DNA of 64,000 nt from Rhexocercosporidium sp. MPI-PUGE-AT-0058 (GCA_020746875.1 JAGTJL010000031.1:248001-312000), one strand, 5' to 3'. Shown: positions 1-16,598, counted from the stretch's first letter. The notes: generated by a model from the sequence alone, not told the origin. A program made the numbers and translations.

Positions 1-3000
1 TACGAGTAAGCAATACTGAAGATAATTATATAATAAGAAACTTATAGCGCAGGTAGAACTTTATAATATTTGAATATAAGCTTATTAATAATTACTCGCG
101 CTTTCCATAATTGCATGCCTTTATAAAAGCTCGTAAATCTCCTGCTATAATAATATACTTAATAATCAGTAAACGATTATACCTTCTTAAAAAATATACT
201 TTTTAATTAATACGCAGTTTCTTACGACCCCGGAGCGATATAACACAGATATAGCACTTACGCGCCGGTTACTTCGGTAAAATAGCTCTAGAAGCTCTAG
301 TAAAGCATACACGTAATATTCAAATCGATGGAATCACGCGTATAAAATACGAAAGTTATATTATAATATACTTAAGTTAATAATTATCGCGCAAAAAATT
401 AAATAATAAGTCCTCGAGACTTTTCTTTAGAATCGCATAAGACCTGTTTAATTATCTTATAAGTTATAATAAGATATATTAGTTATTATTAATTAAAAAC
501 GAATATAATAAAAAGCTCTTCGCATTCACGCTTATTAGTAAATCTTAAGACTTTATTATAAGCGTGCTTAAGCCGTTTGAGATATAGACTAGACGTTAAT
601 ACGGCCTTGCTATATGTAAAATCAGATCTGATAACAATACGTCGGTAATTAGTACAAAATATTAAATAAAGTACGATTAATAAGCATTAAATAATAGCAT
701 AGAATTAGAGCTTACTCCGGTTTATACGCATAAGCCGAATAAGAATATAAAAAGAGCTGGCGGAGAGCTTATTGCTAAAGCCTTAAAGATAATGATAAGT
801 ATTAACTTATTATTTAAGTTATAGCCGGAAGCTGTTTTAATAGCTACGTATTTTTATAATATATCGCTACTTGTTAGAAGAGTTATATAATCGCCAAACG
901 AAGTGCTAAAGATATAATTTAAATAGTATTTTCGATAATACGACCCAGAGGTAGTGAAGAGATTATTAGTCGATTTGAGGCCTGATTAGAGTAATATCTT
1001 TACGTATAGCGCTAAAGCTTACGCGATAATTAAAGACCGATAAGCTTTCCGTAATAAGAAAAGCTTTAAGGTTAACCTTAAAGGGCATATTGAATATTTA
1101 GTTAGCTATTGCGTAATTAATATATATAAGATCTGGATACCTTAGCTGAAGTATATAATACGTACCCGAAACGTTATTTTTGATAAAGTATAGTTTTATA
1201 ATAAGCAAGCGGTGGTCGGCTAATTATTGCTAATACTCAAATAAGTCGTTAATATACTTACAGAGCCTGAAGCCGCTTAAGACGCCGAGTTAGCTATCGA
1301 ATACGTAAAAGACGAATATATATAAATTAAAAATAATATTAAATTGAACGAGCTCTTATCTAACCCGATAGAAGTCGACGAAGTTTCTAAAAAAATAGTT
1401 CTATACGCAACTATAGAGCTTACAACTCTAGAGGAAGCGGGACTGCCTGTTCCACGAGAGCACCAGAATAAGATAATTCTTTTAGATTCACGAGTTAATA
1501 CGTTAAAAAACGATATAGAGCTTAATAATAATAATACAAATATTCTAATAATATTAAAAAACTTAAGTATACTAAGACAGATTCGAAGTCAGATACGACG
1601 AAACGAATATTTCGAGCTTAAGAAGAGTATTATAAGTAAGAAACAATTACTCCAGATTAAGGGTGCGTATAACTTAATATTTTAAATTATAATTTAGAAT
1701 AGATTATAAGATAGCCAGAATTAATTACTGTATTAAACTAAAGTAATTAGTGCAAGCTTAGGAAATGCTTTAGAGCACGAAAATACCTTATTAAAGAAGG
1801 ATTACGGCGAGCTTGAAGGAGATTAATAACTTCTCTTAGAAAATATACCGTCGGATATATTATTATAATATCTTTTAGAAGATAATATAACTTAAGAGAC
1901 CCTCGACGAAGTGCTTTAAGCATCAAACTAAAATTAATTGCGCCCTGTCACTCGAGCTCAGCGGAGACGTTAAGTAAGAAAAGTAATATAATTGAATAAA
2001 CGGTTTAAGAAAAGGCTGGGAATATATTCCTTTACGATAAAAGAGCTCCTGAACGCCGAATTTATAAATTAAATAAATAAGAATTATACGTATATTATAT
2101 CTTTTATTACGATATTCTGGAATAATAAGATAACGCGTAAAGATAAAAAAAATTACGAAATTATACATATTATATTTGCAGCTATAATTAATAGCGAATC
2201 GATCAGAATATAAGTAATTATAAGCTCTGAATTAATATAATTATATTAAGTAAAGTTCTTACGAGCATTAATATACTAGAAGGATTTAGAATAATATCCG
2301 TAAGAAGAATACTTTAAGAAGAACGCGCGTAAAGAAATAGAGAATCTCTAAGCTAAGAAATGCTGGTATATTATACTAAAAATAAATGCGAAGATAACGC
2401 TTATATTATTAAAATAGGTGTTTACTTATAAAGTTAATTTAGCAGGACAGCTTATACGTATTAAATCGCGAGTCGTTATTAAAGGTAATCTGCAAGAAAA
2501 TATTATAATATTCTCTATATACGCTTTTACGTTAATAATAAAGTCTTTCCGCGTCGTGATGGCTATAGCAATATAATTTAACTTAAAGGTTAAATAATAC
2601 GACGTTATAAATGCGTTTATTAATATAAAACGAGACGAACGAAATGCACTTATTTATTATTATCTCCTCGACGGTTTTAAACAGCCCGGCATAATTATAG
2701 AGATCGATAAAGCCTTGTATAGCCTCCGCGACTCTTTAGCTTTATAATATAACGACTTCTTAATTATACTTAAAAGCCTTAGTCTTATACTACTTGCAGA
2801 AGAGCTTTACATCTTTACGAACGACAAGCGAACAGTATTTATGGCCTTTTACGTAAACGATATACAAGTATTATACTATAACTCAAACCTCCTTATAGCA
2901 ACCAAAATCATCGATAGCTTAAACAACGCCTACGAACTCACTATAATAGGAGATATGAAATAGTTCTTAAGGATGCGAATTATACGTAACAGATATACGA

Positions 3001-3850
3001 AGACAGTTACGCTTATCCATAATACGTACATAAAGAAGGTAACTTAAAAATTCAATTTAGTAGATAGCAATTACCCGAGCATTCCTTTATTATATTACGA
3101 CTTAATTAAGAATACCGCTAAAGCAATTATAAACTAAGTTAAAGAATATTAAGAAAAGGTCGGTTCTGTATTATATTCAATTATTATACTTAAACTAGAT
3201 ATAGCTTTTATAGCTTTATAATTATTATATTTCTTGACGAACCCGAGTTAAAAGCATTTATAAGCTATAGATTAAATTATACGCTACTTCTTTAGAATAC
3301 GCTTCTTAAGCATTATTTACAGTCGTTAAGAGAGCGAGACGTAGCTTGTGATAGCCTCTGATGCTTCTTTCGTAGATAATTTGGAAATTAGGCGTTCTTC
3401 ATAAGAGCTTATTATTATTTTATTTAGGGGTATTATATTATAGATAATAACTAAATAAAACACAGTTATTACCTCGATAACTAAAGCTGAGCTCTTAAAG
3501 GTGAAGCGAACTGCAAAGATAGTTATAGCACTGTAAAGGCTCTTTGCGGAGATGCACTTTAATATAAGGTGCCTTTAGAATATCTTTTATAATAATTAAC
3601 AGACAATTAAGCTTATAATTAAAGAGAACTAGCGCATATTAACTAAGCTCAAGCACGTTAATATTCAAAATATATAGCTACGCTAAGAGTATTAAAAAGG
3701 AAGTTTTAAAGTTATATATTTGCTTACAAGCGAAATATACGTTAATAGCCTTATTAAAAACTTTTTACGACAGAAGTTTAAGACTTTTATTATATTACTT
3801 AATCTGCAAGACGCTAAAACGTCGGTAAAAAAGCTTAATTAAAGCTTATA
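1..3850 (+). mobile_element. Copia-1: RIP-degraded Ty1/copia pol, 5' end outside window
   Basis: Conceptual plus-strand translation, ignoring stops, gives the order of a Ty1/copia polyprotein. An integrase C-terminal segment lies near 1080-1200 (a phrase close to NIYKIWIP followed by IIRTRNVIFD). Reverse transcriptase spans about 2170-3050, with the LYSLRDS-like stretch near 2710 and the FYVNDIQVLYY catalytic box near 2845-2880. RNase H runs about 3190-3850. The frame is interrupted throughout by TAA/TAG where Gln is expected and CpA is depleted, which is RIP. The open stretch at 1344-1685 is only the readable linker between integrase and RT. No LTR was identified. An inverted partial copy lies at 59553-60756. 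Copia pol identity is confident; boundaries are not. Confidence 0.85.
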
Positions 3851-4427
3851 CCTTACTATAAATATATTTTTTTTATTTTCTTTTATATTTTAAAGTACTT
3901 TTTAAATTAGTATAATCACGTAAAGTATATTTTTTTTTAAATTATTAAAAGGTAAGAATTCTATTTCGGCCGAAGCTATAATTAAACTAACGTAAGTAAG
4001 TATAAAAGGGCCTGTTCTTAAGCTGCTCATAAAGTAGTAAATTATAACTCTGAAGGGGCACGTTCTTAAGCCGCTATTAAGTCGCGAACTAAATTATTAA
4101 TAAATCCACTAGCTCTACTAGCAACTCCTTGATACGGCGGCGGCGGGCGGCCACATCATCAGCAACAGTACCAGCACTAGTACTAACCCGAGTAAGTGAG
4201 AAGATTAGGCGGGGGGCGGAGGCAGGGACGACGGGGGCGGGGGCCGGGGCGAGAGCGGCAGTAGCAGTTAAATAATTAAAGTCAGATTCTTTGAAGCTAT
4301 TTACAAGAATAAGATAAATATACCAGGCGCAGTAAAAGTATCACGGACCGAAGCCCGGAGGTTTCTCAACTGCTATTTAAAGTTAGCTAACTTTAAAATA
4401 TAAGAATTAAAGCTAAACTTACGCGAG
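3851..4427. other. AT-rich to GC-rich transition with a degenerate direct repeat
   Basis: Non-coding as far as I can see. Two similar phrases, one near 4008-4035 and one near 4056-4082, each run GGGC..GTTCTTAAGC.GCT..TAAGT and look like a degenerate direct repeat. From about 4128 to 4265 the sequence turns abruptly G-rich (GGCGGCGGCGGGCGG and similar), unlike the RIP-mutated DNA on either side. Its origin is unknown; it may belong to the same degraded repeat as the Gln-rich frame that follows. Confidence 0.4.
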
Positions 4428-4754
4428 TGCGAGAAGTATTACGCTTCTCTTTTATAAAAGCGGCAAAAGCCACCGCGATAGCAGGCCTGACAAGATTAAT
4501 ATAATCATAATTTTAGTTATAGCACTAAAGGCATCGAGCCGAACTAGTAATATCTTAATAGATGCTAACAAGAAAGTCACTTTTTAAGGTAGCTTTAACG
4601 TATGCCGAGTAAGGGACTTCTTTATCAGTACTTGCTTTAATACGCCGGCGGGCGGAAGTAGCAAGGGCGGCAGGAAAGGGCGCAGGAAAGGGAGTGCGAG
4701 GGCGACGGCGAGGGGGAGAGCGAGGGGCGGCGGCAGGCTATTATAATTAATTAG
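4428..4754 (+). pseudogene. RIP-degraded Gln-rich reading frame of unknown repeat
   Basis: One plus-strand frame reads as a continuous hydrophilic, Gln/Arg/Gly/Glu-rich polypeptide if its in-frame stops are read as mutated codons. Ten are TAA or TAG where CAA/CAG (Gln) fits and one is TGA where CGA (Arg) fits. This is exactly the RIP expectation, and so many explainable stops in one frame suggests an ancestral coding sequence rather than chance. The C-terminal half (about 4640-4740) is G-rich and kept its base composition. I do not recognise the protein; a transposon gag-like or accessory product is possible but unsupported. Confidence 0.4.
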
Positions 4755-4902
4755 TATGCTTTAATTTACTTAATCTCTCGATCTTTTAATTTAAATAACG
4801 TCGGAAACTAAACTTAAAGATATAAAAGATAAAAGGAAATATATTTTTTTAGCTGCGCGAGCAGCAGCGAGATTAGAGAGGCGGGAGGCACGAGCGGCTA
4901 AC

Positions 4903-5145
4903 TTGGCAGCAGAGATACGACCTATTTTTAAATTTAATATACTTACAAAAGAAAGTTACGGGAGAGAGAGCTATTTATATACTCTCGCTTATACGTTAAG
5001 TATGTTTGCTTTAATTATTAATTATTACTTTTCCTTATTATTTATTATTTTATTATTATTTATCATATTTATTATATACTTATTTGCTTCGCTAAAGCTA
5101 CGTATTATCTTTAGCGAGAGGGTGTGTCGTATAAGTTATAATTAG
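4903..5145 (+). other. Short open frame in degraded repeat, probably not a gene
   Basis: An 80-residue open frame: the first 28 residues are polar, the rest is Ile/Leu/Phe/Tyr-rich because the DNA is AT-rich. Upstream DNA (4855-4903) in the same frame reads Ala/Arg-rich without stops, so the ancestral frame may have been longer. The hydrophobic tail resembles a membrane segment only through base composition. No homology recognised; probably part of the same remnant as 4428-4754. Confidence 0.2.
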
Positions 5146-5180
5146 TTGGCTAAGCGAGCCTAATTAAGACTATTAAAACT

Positions 5181-5225
5181 ATAGCGCCAGTAAGCTCCCT
5201 TATTCAGGGAGCTTGAATGCGCTAT
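5181..5225. repeat. Compound hairpin (nested inverted repeats)
   Basis: Perfect inner inverted repeat AAGCTCCCT (5192-5200) and AGGGAGCTT (5206-5214) around a 5-nt loop TATTC, inside an outer 7-bp inverted repeat ATAGCGC (5181-5187) and GCGCTAT (5219-5225). The arms stay perfectly paired despite lying among RIP-mutated repeats. It could be a small foldback element or a secondary structure within a lost transposon. Confidence 0.6.
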
Positions 5226-7480
5226 ATATAATAATATAATAACAGATATATACGCAACTGCGCAGCCTTCAATTGAACTGATATTCGCCTCTGTGGAGCC
5301 TCAAGGTATGTTGTACGATAGTTAGAAATATTAGAAAGCTATAATTTAAGCGAATCAAAATACGGCGAGTAATTGAAGAAACCGAAAAGTAATTAAAAGG
5401 CTTATATTTAAAGAAAGCTAAATTAAACTATCGTTATAATTACTTCAAAACCAGATTATCTTCAGCTATTCCCGTGCGCAAAGTACAATATAAACTATTA
5501 TATTAAACTCCTACTTGCAAAAGGCGAGCTTCTGAAATAATATTAACATTAAAGCTTTTAACGACAGCGACGTTCGAGAAGGTTAAATCGCTTATATTCG
5601 GTCCGTTAAGGCCGTAGAGAACACCTTTAAAGACTCGAGTACCGCGGCCCTTAATCATTAAGCTTAACGTTCCGGCCTCAACGCTATCGTCCGTAATAGA
5701 TTTAATAAAGCTTTCGAAGACGAGGAAAGCTTCTGAATTTACTAAATAAATAATAGCTCCGTTATCGAATAAAGTGCTTTCTGCGAGCGGATAGCGATCT
5801 ATATTTATAATAGCGTATACCCCCGCAACAGCGAAAGCTTCGTCGAGAAATTCAGAGCTTATAAAGTAAGCTTAAACGTTTCTAAGATATCTTACTTTTA
5901 TTAAAACAGCTAGCTTTAAAGCTATAAGAGTTACTAGTGCTTAAGTAAAAAAGGAATTACCGGAAGGTAATCCGGTAATCAGTTGCGCTATTAATAATAT
6001 ATTCCCGCTAAGTTTAGCAATTTCTCGGCGAAAGTTAAAGAAGTCGCTTTCTAATCGGAATCGAGTCTCTTTAATTTCCTTTACTAATAATAAGTTCCTG
6101 AGGTTGCTCGCCGTCGAGCCGTCGTAATAATACCGAAGTCTGTGATAATTAATAGCTTTATAATAATGGAAGCGATACTTGCACGGGCAAGTATTTGCTC
6201 GCGTATTTGGCGACTAGTTTCGTTGAACAGACGAGGTTACGAAAGCATCTGATTTTCTTCTAAAAGTAGCATATAAGCTTATTATCTTTTATTATCTAAA
6301 AGCTATAAGTGATTCCTTATTAAGAGCAGATAATTAATTAACGTAATTAAATAAAAAGTATTAGTTTATTACCCCGAGAGTATTATCTTTTAATAATTCA
6401 GAATACCGTTCGCGCGCCTATTCCGGTGCGAGCTTCTCTTGCACCGCTTTAATAAAGTCAAGTACTATTAGCGGTCCTTTAACGTCCGATAAGTCGTATA
6501 AGAAAGTATCTTAATAAGCCGCTCTTTATTCTTAAAGCTATTCCTTAGAATTAACTCGCCTTATTTTAATAACAGCGAGCTTCTTCTTATAAGTAAATTA
6601 TACTAGCGTGCGAGCACTTATTTCCGAAAGGACGTAATCTTTCTTAAAGATCCGGAAGAGCAACTAAAGAGTTTATAACTTTAATTAAAAGTCTCCGTTT
6701 ATTATCTCGGTCAACTGCTCCTTTTCCATATAAGCTTACTTATTCTCGTATTCCTTAACTGCTCTTTAATAAACAAAAAGATTAATTATCTCCTGAATCT
6801 ACTTATAAGCTGCCTTATAAGCTCGAGCCTTTTCCGTCTATTATACGAGCTTCCTTACGTGTTCCTTTATAAGAATAGCATATATTAAAACTATATTCTC
6901 AATTATAACTTTTGCCGGTAGTAATACGCTCGGCTTAAGGCCTTTCTCTGTAAAGTCGCGAGTATCTTCGTCTTACTTCGCCTAAGCCTAGAAGTTGTGC
7001 TCAATAGCTTCTTTATCTTATTATACTCTTAAATCGTTTAGTAATAAGGGTTTCGGTTCGGCGTCGAGAAGGTTAAAAGCAATTAATAACGTAAGGTTTA
7101 CTGAATTCTATATTTTATAAAAGATATAAAAAGATTTAAACGCCTAATACTAAAGAGTCCAAGTGCGCTTATTATAATTAAGAGAAGTTCGATTATTTGA
7201 AAAAGAAGCTGAAATTGAATCTATTATAGCGAAGGAATTATTCTCGTGAGCTCCGAGTATTCGATAGAAGAAGGATTAGAGAATCCAGTTGCTCGGCTTT
7301 TATACTCGTCCAGAGTAAAATAAAAAGATTAATAGAATAGTAGTATGAATTATATTCTGTAGTAAGATGGAAAATTCTGTAACGTACAGCAGATACTCTC
7401 CACTTACAAACTTACCTTATAAGCTTCATTCAAGTCAACAGCGCACAGAAGGAAGAATACTAACTTAATAGCTTCGTTAA

Positions 7481-7493
7481 CAGGGCTTATAAC
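7481..7493 (-). promoter_or_regulatory. Candidate tRNA primer-binding site of Copia-2
   Basis: On the minus strand the 13 nt directly after the 5' LTR read GTTATAAGCCCTG, and are kept with C-to-T changes in the other two Copia-2 copies (41061 onward on plus; 59351-59362 on minus). Position and conservation fit a primer-binding site. The priming tRNA was not identified. Confidence 0.45.
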
Positions 7494-7677
7494 TATAGTA
7501 TAGAAGTGGATTAAAGTATTATAAGCAATTATAATTAAATTAAAGTGATTTCTTATTATTCTAAAAGCTTTAAGAATTAGGAGAAGACAATTATTCTCCT
7601 GAAAGCGGTCTATAGTAACAGAACCTAATTAGGTCACGTGCAGTGCCAAGAGAGCAGCTGCCCGTGCCTATACGACA
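7494..7677 (-). repeat. Copia-2 LTR, 184 bp (5' LTR of copy A)
   Basis: On the minus strand it begins TGTCGTATAGGCACGGGCAG and ends CACTTCTATACTATA (ancestrally ...CACCACA, seen in the 50.4-kb copy). It holds a CACGTG palindrome near 7635-7640. The same 184-bp unit occurs at 28478 (+, split), 50431-50612 (-) and 59363-59546 (-). The 67-codon open frame here is just LTR sequence. Confidence 0.85.
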
Positions 7678-7921
7678 TTTATTATAATATATTCCTAAGA
7701 TCGAAACGGAACGGGAAGAGGATAAAAGAATCCGGGCTTTTTATCCCGAGGCACTTGAATTCGTCGGAATATATGATAATTACGATAATATTATTTAATT
7801 ATCGACGTAATCTTATACTACTAATATTAAGAAGAGAATAATTGAATTTTTTTTATATATTAAGATATACTATAATCACTCGATTATAGACTTCTCGTAT
7901 TATAAGTATACGGAAGTGATT

Positions 7922-8081
7922 TGTTGGAAATCATGTCATCCAAGAATCACGTGAATATCGAATGCTCTAGAAGCATTGATTTATAAACGCATAGAAAGCT
8001 CTCGAAGCTCTCTCTCATGTATATAAACCTACTCTCATTCTACTTTTAGACGAGTGAAGCACGCAAATACAAATTCTGACA
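7922..8081 (+). repeat. Solo LTR, 160 bp, with perfect TGATT target duplication
   Basis: Starts TGTTGGAAATCATG and ends CTGACA, flanked by the identical 5-bp repeat TGATT at 7917-7921 and 8082-8086. It matches the two LTRs of the TRIM-like element at 58206-59077. It contains CACGTG and a TATATAAAC box near 8019-8027. Unlike its surroundings it keeps most CpA/TpG dinucleotides. A solo LTR with intact TSD indicates intra-element LTR recombination. Confidence 0.9.
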
Positions 8082-8086
8082 TGATT

Positions 8087-13500
<5,414 letters not shown>

Positions 13501-13959
13501 AAGGAAGGCGAAGGCTTTAATATCTTCGTAATTAATATTAGTTTATTTAATATTATTCGTTAAGTTTATACTTAATATAAGCCTTTTCTGTATCGAGCTG
13601 GTTCCGTAATAACTGTTTATAAAGGAATTCGGGAGTAAGATATTTATTATCTTCTTAAACGGGTTAATAAAGAATTTAAATAATATAACGCTTGCTTTAT
13701 AAAAGACGGCAATTATGTGTGATTAGCGACTTATATTTTATAGTAGGAATATAAAAATACTAAGTATCTTTTAGAATTTATAATTACAGAGGAAAGAAAG
13801 TATAAAAAGAAGTAAGTTATATATAAAAGTAAGCTCCGCAGAAGCTCGTTTAATCTCGGCATCTTCCCAGTTAGGAAGTGAATAGCCGAGACTGGAAATG
13901 AGGCTCTAGAAGCTCTAAACCGTCACAGAAAGCTATTAAAGCTCTTAATTTAAAGGACT
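13501..13959. other. AT-rich stretch without recognisable gene
   Basis: Moderately AT-rich, perhaps the 5' end or LTR of Gypsy-3, but no partner repeat was found. Contains GAGGCTCTAGAAGCTCTAAA near 13890-13909; a similar GCTCTAGAAGCTCTAG lies near 286-301. Confidence 0.3.
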
Positions 13960-14258
13960 GTAAATGAAAACAAGTAGAGGTGAAGTTATAATAGTTAAAA
14001 TCTAAATTAAACTAATTACAATCACAGAAAAAACGGAAGGTTTAAATTAGCATAAATTCTAAGTTTACGAATATTTAAGCTATTTAAAGAATTCAAATTG
14101 CAGCTAAAGATTAAGAAAATATACTAATTGATTAAGATTCAGTAGAAGATTCTAATTCTATAGAAGATTATATAAAAATTGAGGCGTTATGGAGTTATTA
14201 AGTCTTGTTTACGGGGTAGTGGAATTAAACGAGGCGGCCCGAATGGGGGGGGGGGACT
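13960..14258 (+). mobile_element. Fot1/pogo fragment: 3' end only
   Basis: Matches the last 250 or so bp of the complete element at 17175-18989 (coding tail, then the GGCGTTAT.GAGTTATTAAG segment) and ends in the same terminal GGGACT followed by TA (14259-14260). The terminal repeat differs: it contains an 11-nt G run (14245-14255). The transposase body and left TIR are missing. Confidence 0.65.
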
Positions 14259-14260
14259 TA

Positions 14261-15578
14261 ACGACTCTTTTATTGCTCTAGCGAATCTAATTAACGCCTC
14301 AGTGAACATCCTTAAATCTTACGCAGTGCGAATTCCTCATTCAATCGCGAACTCGAAGAGCTCCTTGTACAGGGCGGGCGTCCAGAGGAGACGGTAGCTT
14401 GTTGTGAGGTTGTCGAGGGAGCGAGTGCCTAAGAGAAGCTGGATTGATGTTAGTTTGCTAGGTCTGGTCTACAAGGAAGTAAAGCTGTGGGGCTACGCTG
14501 TTGAATGAGAAAAGAGGAGTATTTTAGGTGAATAAAACATTCCTAATAAAGGAGCGACAACCCCTTAAAAGAAAAGAGGGGGAGAAGAATAAAAAAGGAA
14601 GGGGAAGTAGAGAAGCACAAAATTTAAAGAAGTTACAACCCCCAGCTTCTCCTTCCTTGGGCTGCTAGTGCTTGCAGCGCGTTTCGCTCCGCCCCAAATC
14701 ACATCTTTGTCTCGAACTCCAGGGTCACCTCCGTTAGACATAGACATATGTGAATTATGACTGTTGATATATAAATGGATCACACGAGTGATCGTTTGAG
14801 ATGGGATTGATTGACTGCTGTAGTTTGTTCTCGAGGATCTTGGTGAATGATCAAGCAGATCTATGGAGATGAAGAGCGGGGGAGTTTATAGAGGGTGCAG
14901 GGAGTATAGATATACACAAAATTAGGTTGACACTGGAGAATCTCAAAAGCGAAACAAGGTACTTCCTCTTCCACAAACGTGCATCGTTTGATGTCATGGA
15001 ATTGTCATGGAATAGAAACGCTTTACGTAGCCGATGATTATTAGAAGCATGATACTGAGAATGATGACATGCAACGCTCTGAATAGACGAGAAGTGAGAC
15101 CTTTAAGGACGCGGCACAAGAAGTTGGGAGTGAGGAGGATCAGGAGGAGGATGTGTAGTGAATTTAGCGGACTAGTGAAGAGAATGAGGAGAGTGGGAAA
15201 TGTAGTTTTGAGGGTTTTAGTGATGATCGTTTTGTTGTTTCTTGTAGTTCGTTGGTGAGGTCAAGAGCAAAATTGGCGGTGTTGGATTCTGAGTTAATTT
15301 TCGTGTTTGCCGGCCGCGCTCTATATCCATTCTCAGTTGAAATTGACGTATCCGTCCTTCGCTTCGGAGTAGATGAGGCTTTGGATGTCAACATTAGTAG
15401 ATGAATGAGTAGTAATGTAGCTAGACTCGTAGGCGAAGATCTCAATCCTCTTCGTCTGAGACTCGAAGATGCTGCATTGGCTAACTAATTATTGCCCGAC
15501 CTTGTCCTTGATCTTGAATGCCGTCCAGCCCCCATTCCGTCTTCACCCATAACTATCTTCTTGTCTTCGACTGTTCTC
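14261..15578. other. GC-balanced intergenic DNA, no confident gene
   Basis: This marks the switch from RIP-mutated repeats to unique DNA. Several frames of 65-93 codons on both strands overlap each other and lack recognisable domains. The longest, minus-strand 15164-15445 (93 codons, Ser/Thr-rich), lies downstream of the 15579-16598 gene in its orientation and could only be a terminal exon if an intron removed the TAA; I see no good splice pair for that. Confidence 0.5.
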
Positions 15579-16598
15579 TTATGGAGTATCTTTCTTTTCA
15601 CAATTGCCCTTATATTTTACTCGAAGCCCACCAAAAACTTCTCCAATTGCAGCCAGCATGTGGATGGTCCAAAGTGCCAAATTAACTGAAAGCTTTTGCT
15701 GATTTCTGACATATTCTCCTTCCTCCTTTGTAGGCCAATACACATTTGCGAGATTAATTCCTATCTCGGCATCTTTACTCACTTTGCTGGCAGGAGTTCC
15801 TTCGAAAGAGGAATCTTCGTTGGACTGGCTTTTGGCTTTAGGGGTTTGAGGCTCTTGTGAACTTGGGGATTCCTGGTAGTTGACTGGTGCGGCCGTTCTA
15901 CTTCTGTCTTGACGCTGATTCTGGGCAATTGGGGTCCGCAGGATAGTAGAAGGTTCGTCCATGTACCGCCAGCAGACGAAAGCAGATTTTGGAGTGAGGA
16001 TGTAAAAGAACCGAGTTCCATGTTCAGCGGCGTACATATTCGCTTGGTCAAGCCATGACCTCATGAGCGTGAGATCCCCAGTCTTCTTCTCATCTGGAAC
16101 ATTGTCCCGCGGCTTCCAAACAATCCTCACCGCGTAATCCGCATATTTTGAATCCCCACAAACCAAGGAATTTTCTTTGGATTGGTCCTCTGTAACCTGC
16201 ACACGGACCCCACTCCAATCTGGCTTGTGTTCTATGACTTCTCTACTGTATCCACCCCTCAACATCAAGACAGGCTGGATGGGTGGACTGTGTTGATGTT
16301 TCGCAGACCAAACTTCCGCCCCGACGACCAGAGCTGTGTTCAGAATGCGAGCGGTGTCGGCAATGACTACACTCTCAAAGTCATCCTCGTTTCCTACCCG
16401 TAACTGTGCGTCAGGGAGCTCAGGGAGAGACGGTAAGCGTGACTCGGAGACATCTTCATCAAGGATATCTCCGAAAAGTTTATCAATGTTGATAGGGTTG
16501 AAGTCCTCCCAGTTGGAGATTCGGTTGACGGAAATGCGGGTTCCCTGTGGGAAATCGTCGTGGATTTGCCAGTCGGGTTCCGTTGGAGGGGTGAACAT
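15579..16598 (-). CDS. PD-(D/E)XK nuclease-like fungal protein (339 aa)
   Basis: A single uninterrupted frame of 339 residues. The central part has the spacing of a PD-(D/E)XK fold: KPDW at residues 125-128, then about 20 residues later a beta-strand-like stretch with GDSK (148-151, the (D/E)xK position), then VRIVWKP and a helix rich in Ala/Met followed by RFFYILT, the usual 'see the screen name in the query' strand of fungal members. The C-terminal third is a Ser/Gln/Lys linker followed by a hydrophobic helix (LSVNLALWTIHMLAAIGEVF). No signal peptide. In fungi such domains are common in uncharacterised expanded families; nuclease activity is inference. Start chosen as the first ATG of the long frame; an upstream ATG near 16682 opens a different overlapping frame, so the N-terminus may be longer via a missed intron or frameshift. 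No RIP-type stops. Confidence 0.6.
   Translation of the reverse strand: MFTPPTEPDWQIHDDFPQGTRISVNRISNWEDFNPINIDKLFGDILDEDVSESRLPSLPELPDAQLRVGNEDDFESVVIADTARILNTALVVGAEVWSAKHQHSPPIQPVLMLRGGYSREVIEHKPDWSGVRVQVTEDQSKENSLVCGDSKYADYAVRIVWKPRDNVPDEKKTGDLTLMRSWLDQANMYAAEHGTRFFYILTPKSAFVCWRYMDEPSTILRTPIAQNQRQDRSRTAAPVNYQESPSSQEPQTPKAKSQSNEDSSFEGTPASKVSKDAEIGINLANVYWPTKEEGEYVRNQQKLSVNLALWTIHMLAAIGEVFGGLRVKYKGNCEKKDTP

Larger units (their letters stand above)
5322..7677 (-). mobile_element. Copia-2 copy A: truncated 5' part (LTR, gag, protease), minus strand
   Basis: Reading right to left: 5' LTR 7494-7677, then a gag-like region (about 7060-5950), then a copia-type aspartic-protease/pre-integrase segment (about 5850-5590) whose translation contains FDNGAIIYLVNS around the Asp-(S/N)-Gly active-site position. 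Homology to the other copies ends near 5322, so integrase, RT and RNase H are missing. This is the least mutated copy in the window, keeping many C bases the 56-59 kb copy has lost. A single-copy stretch or younger age could explain that. Confidence 0.85.

Noticed and set aside
1923..2168. 81-codon minus-strand frame
   Set aside because: Antisense to Copia-1 pol in AT-rich DNA; hydrophobic only because of base composition.
7638..7841. 67-codon plus-strand frame
   Set aside because: Starts inside the Copia-2 LTR on its antisense strand; no domain and not conserved in the other LTR copies.
15164..15445. 93-codon minus-strand Ser/Thr-rich frame
   Set aside because: No domain, no promoter, overlapped by a plus-strand frame; no splice junction to the upstream gene is convincing.
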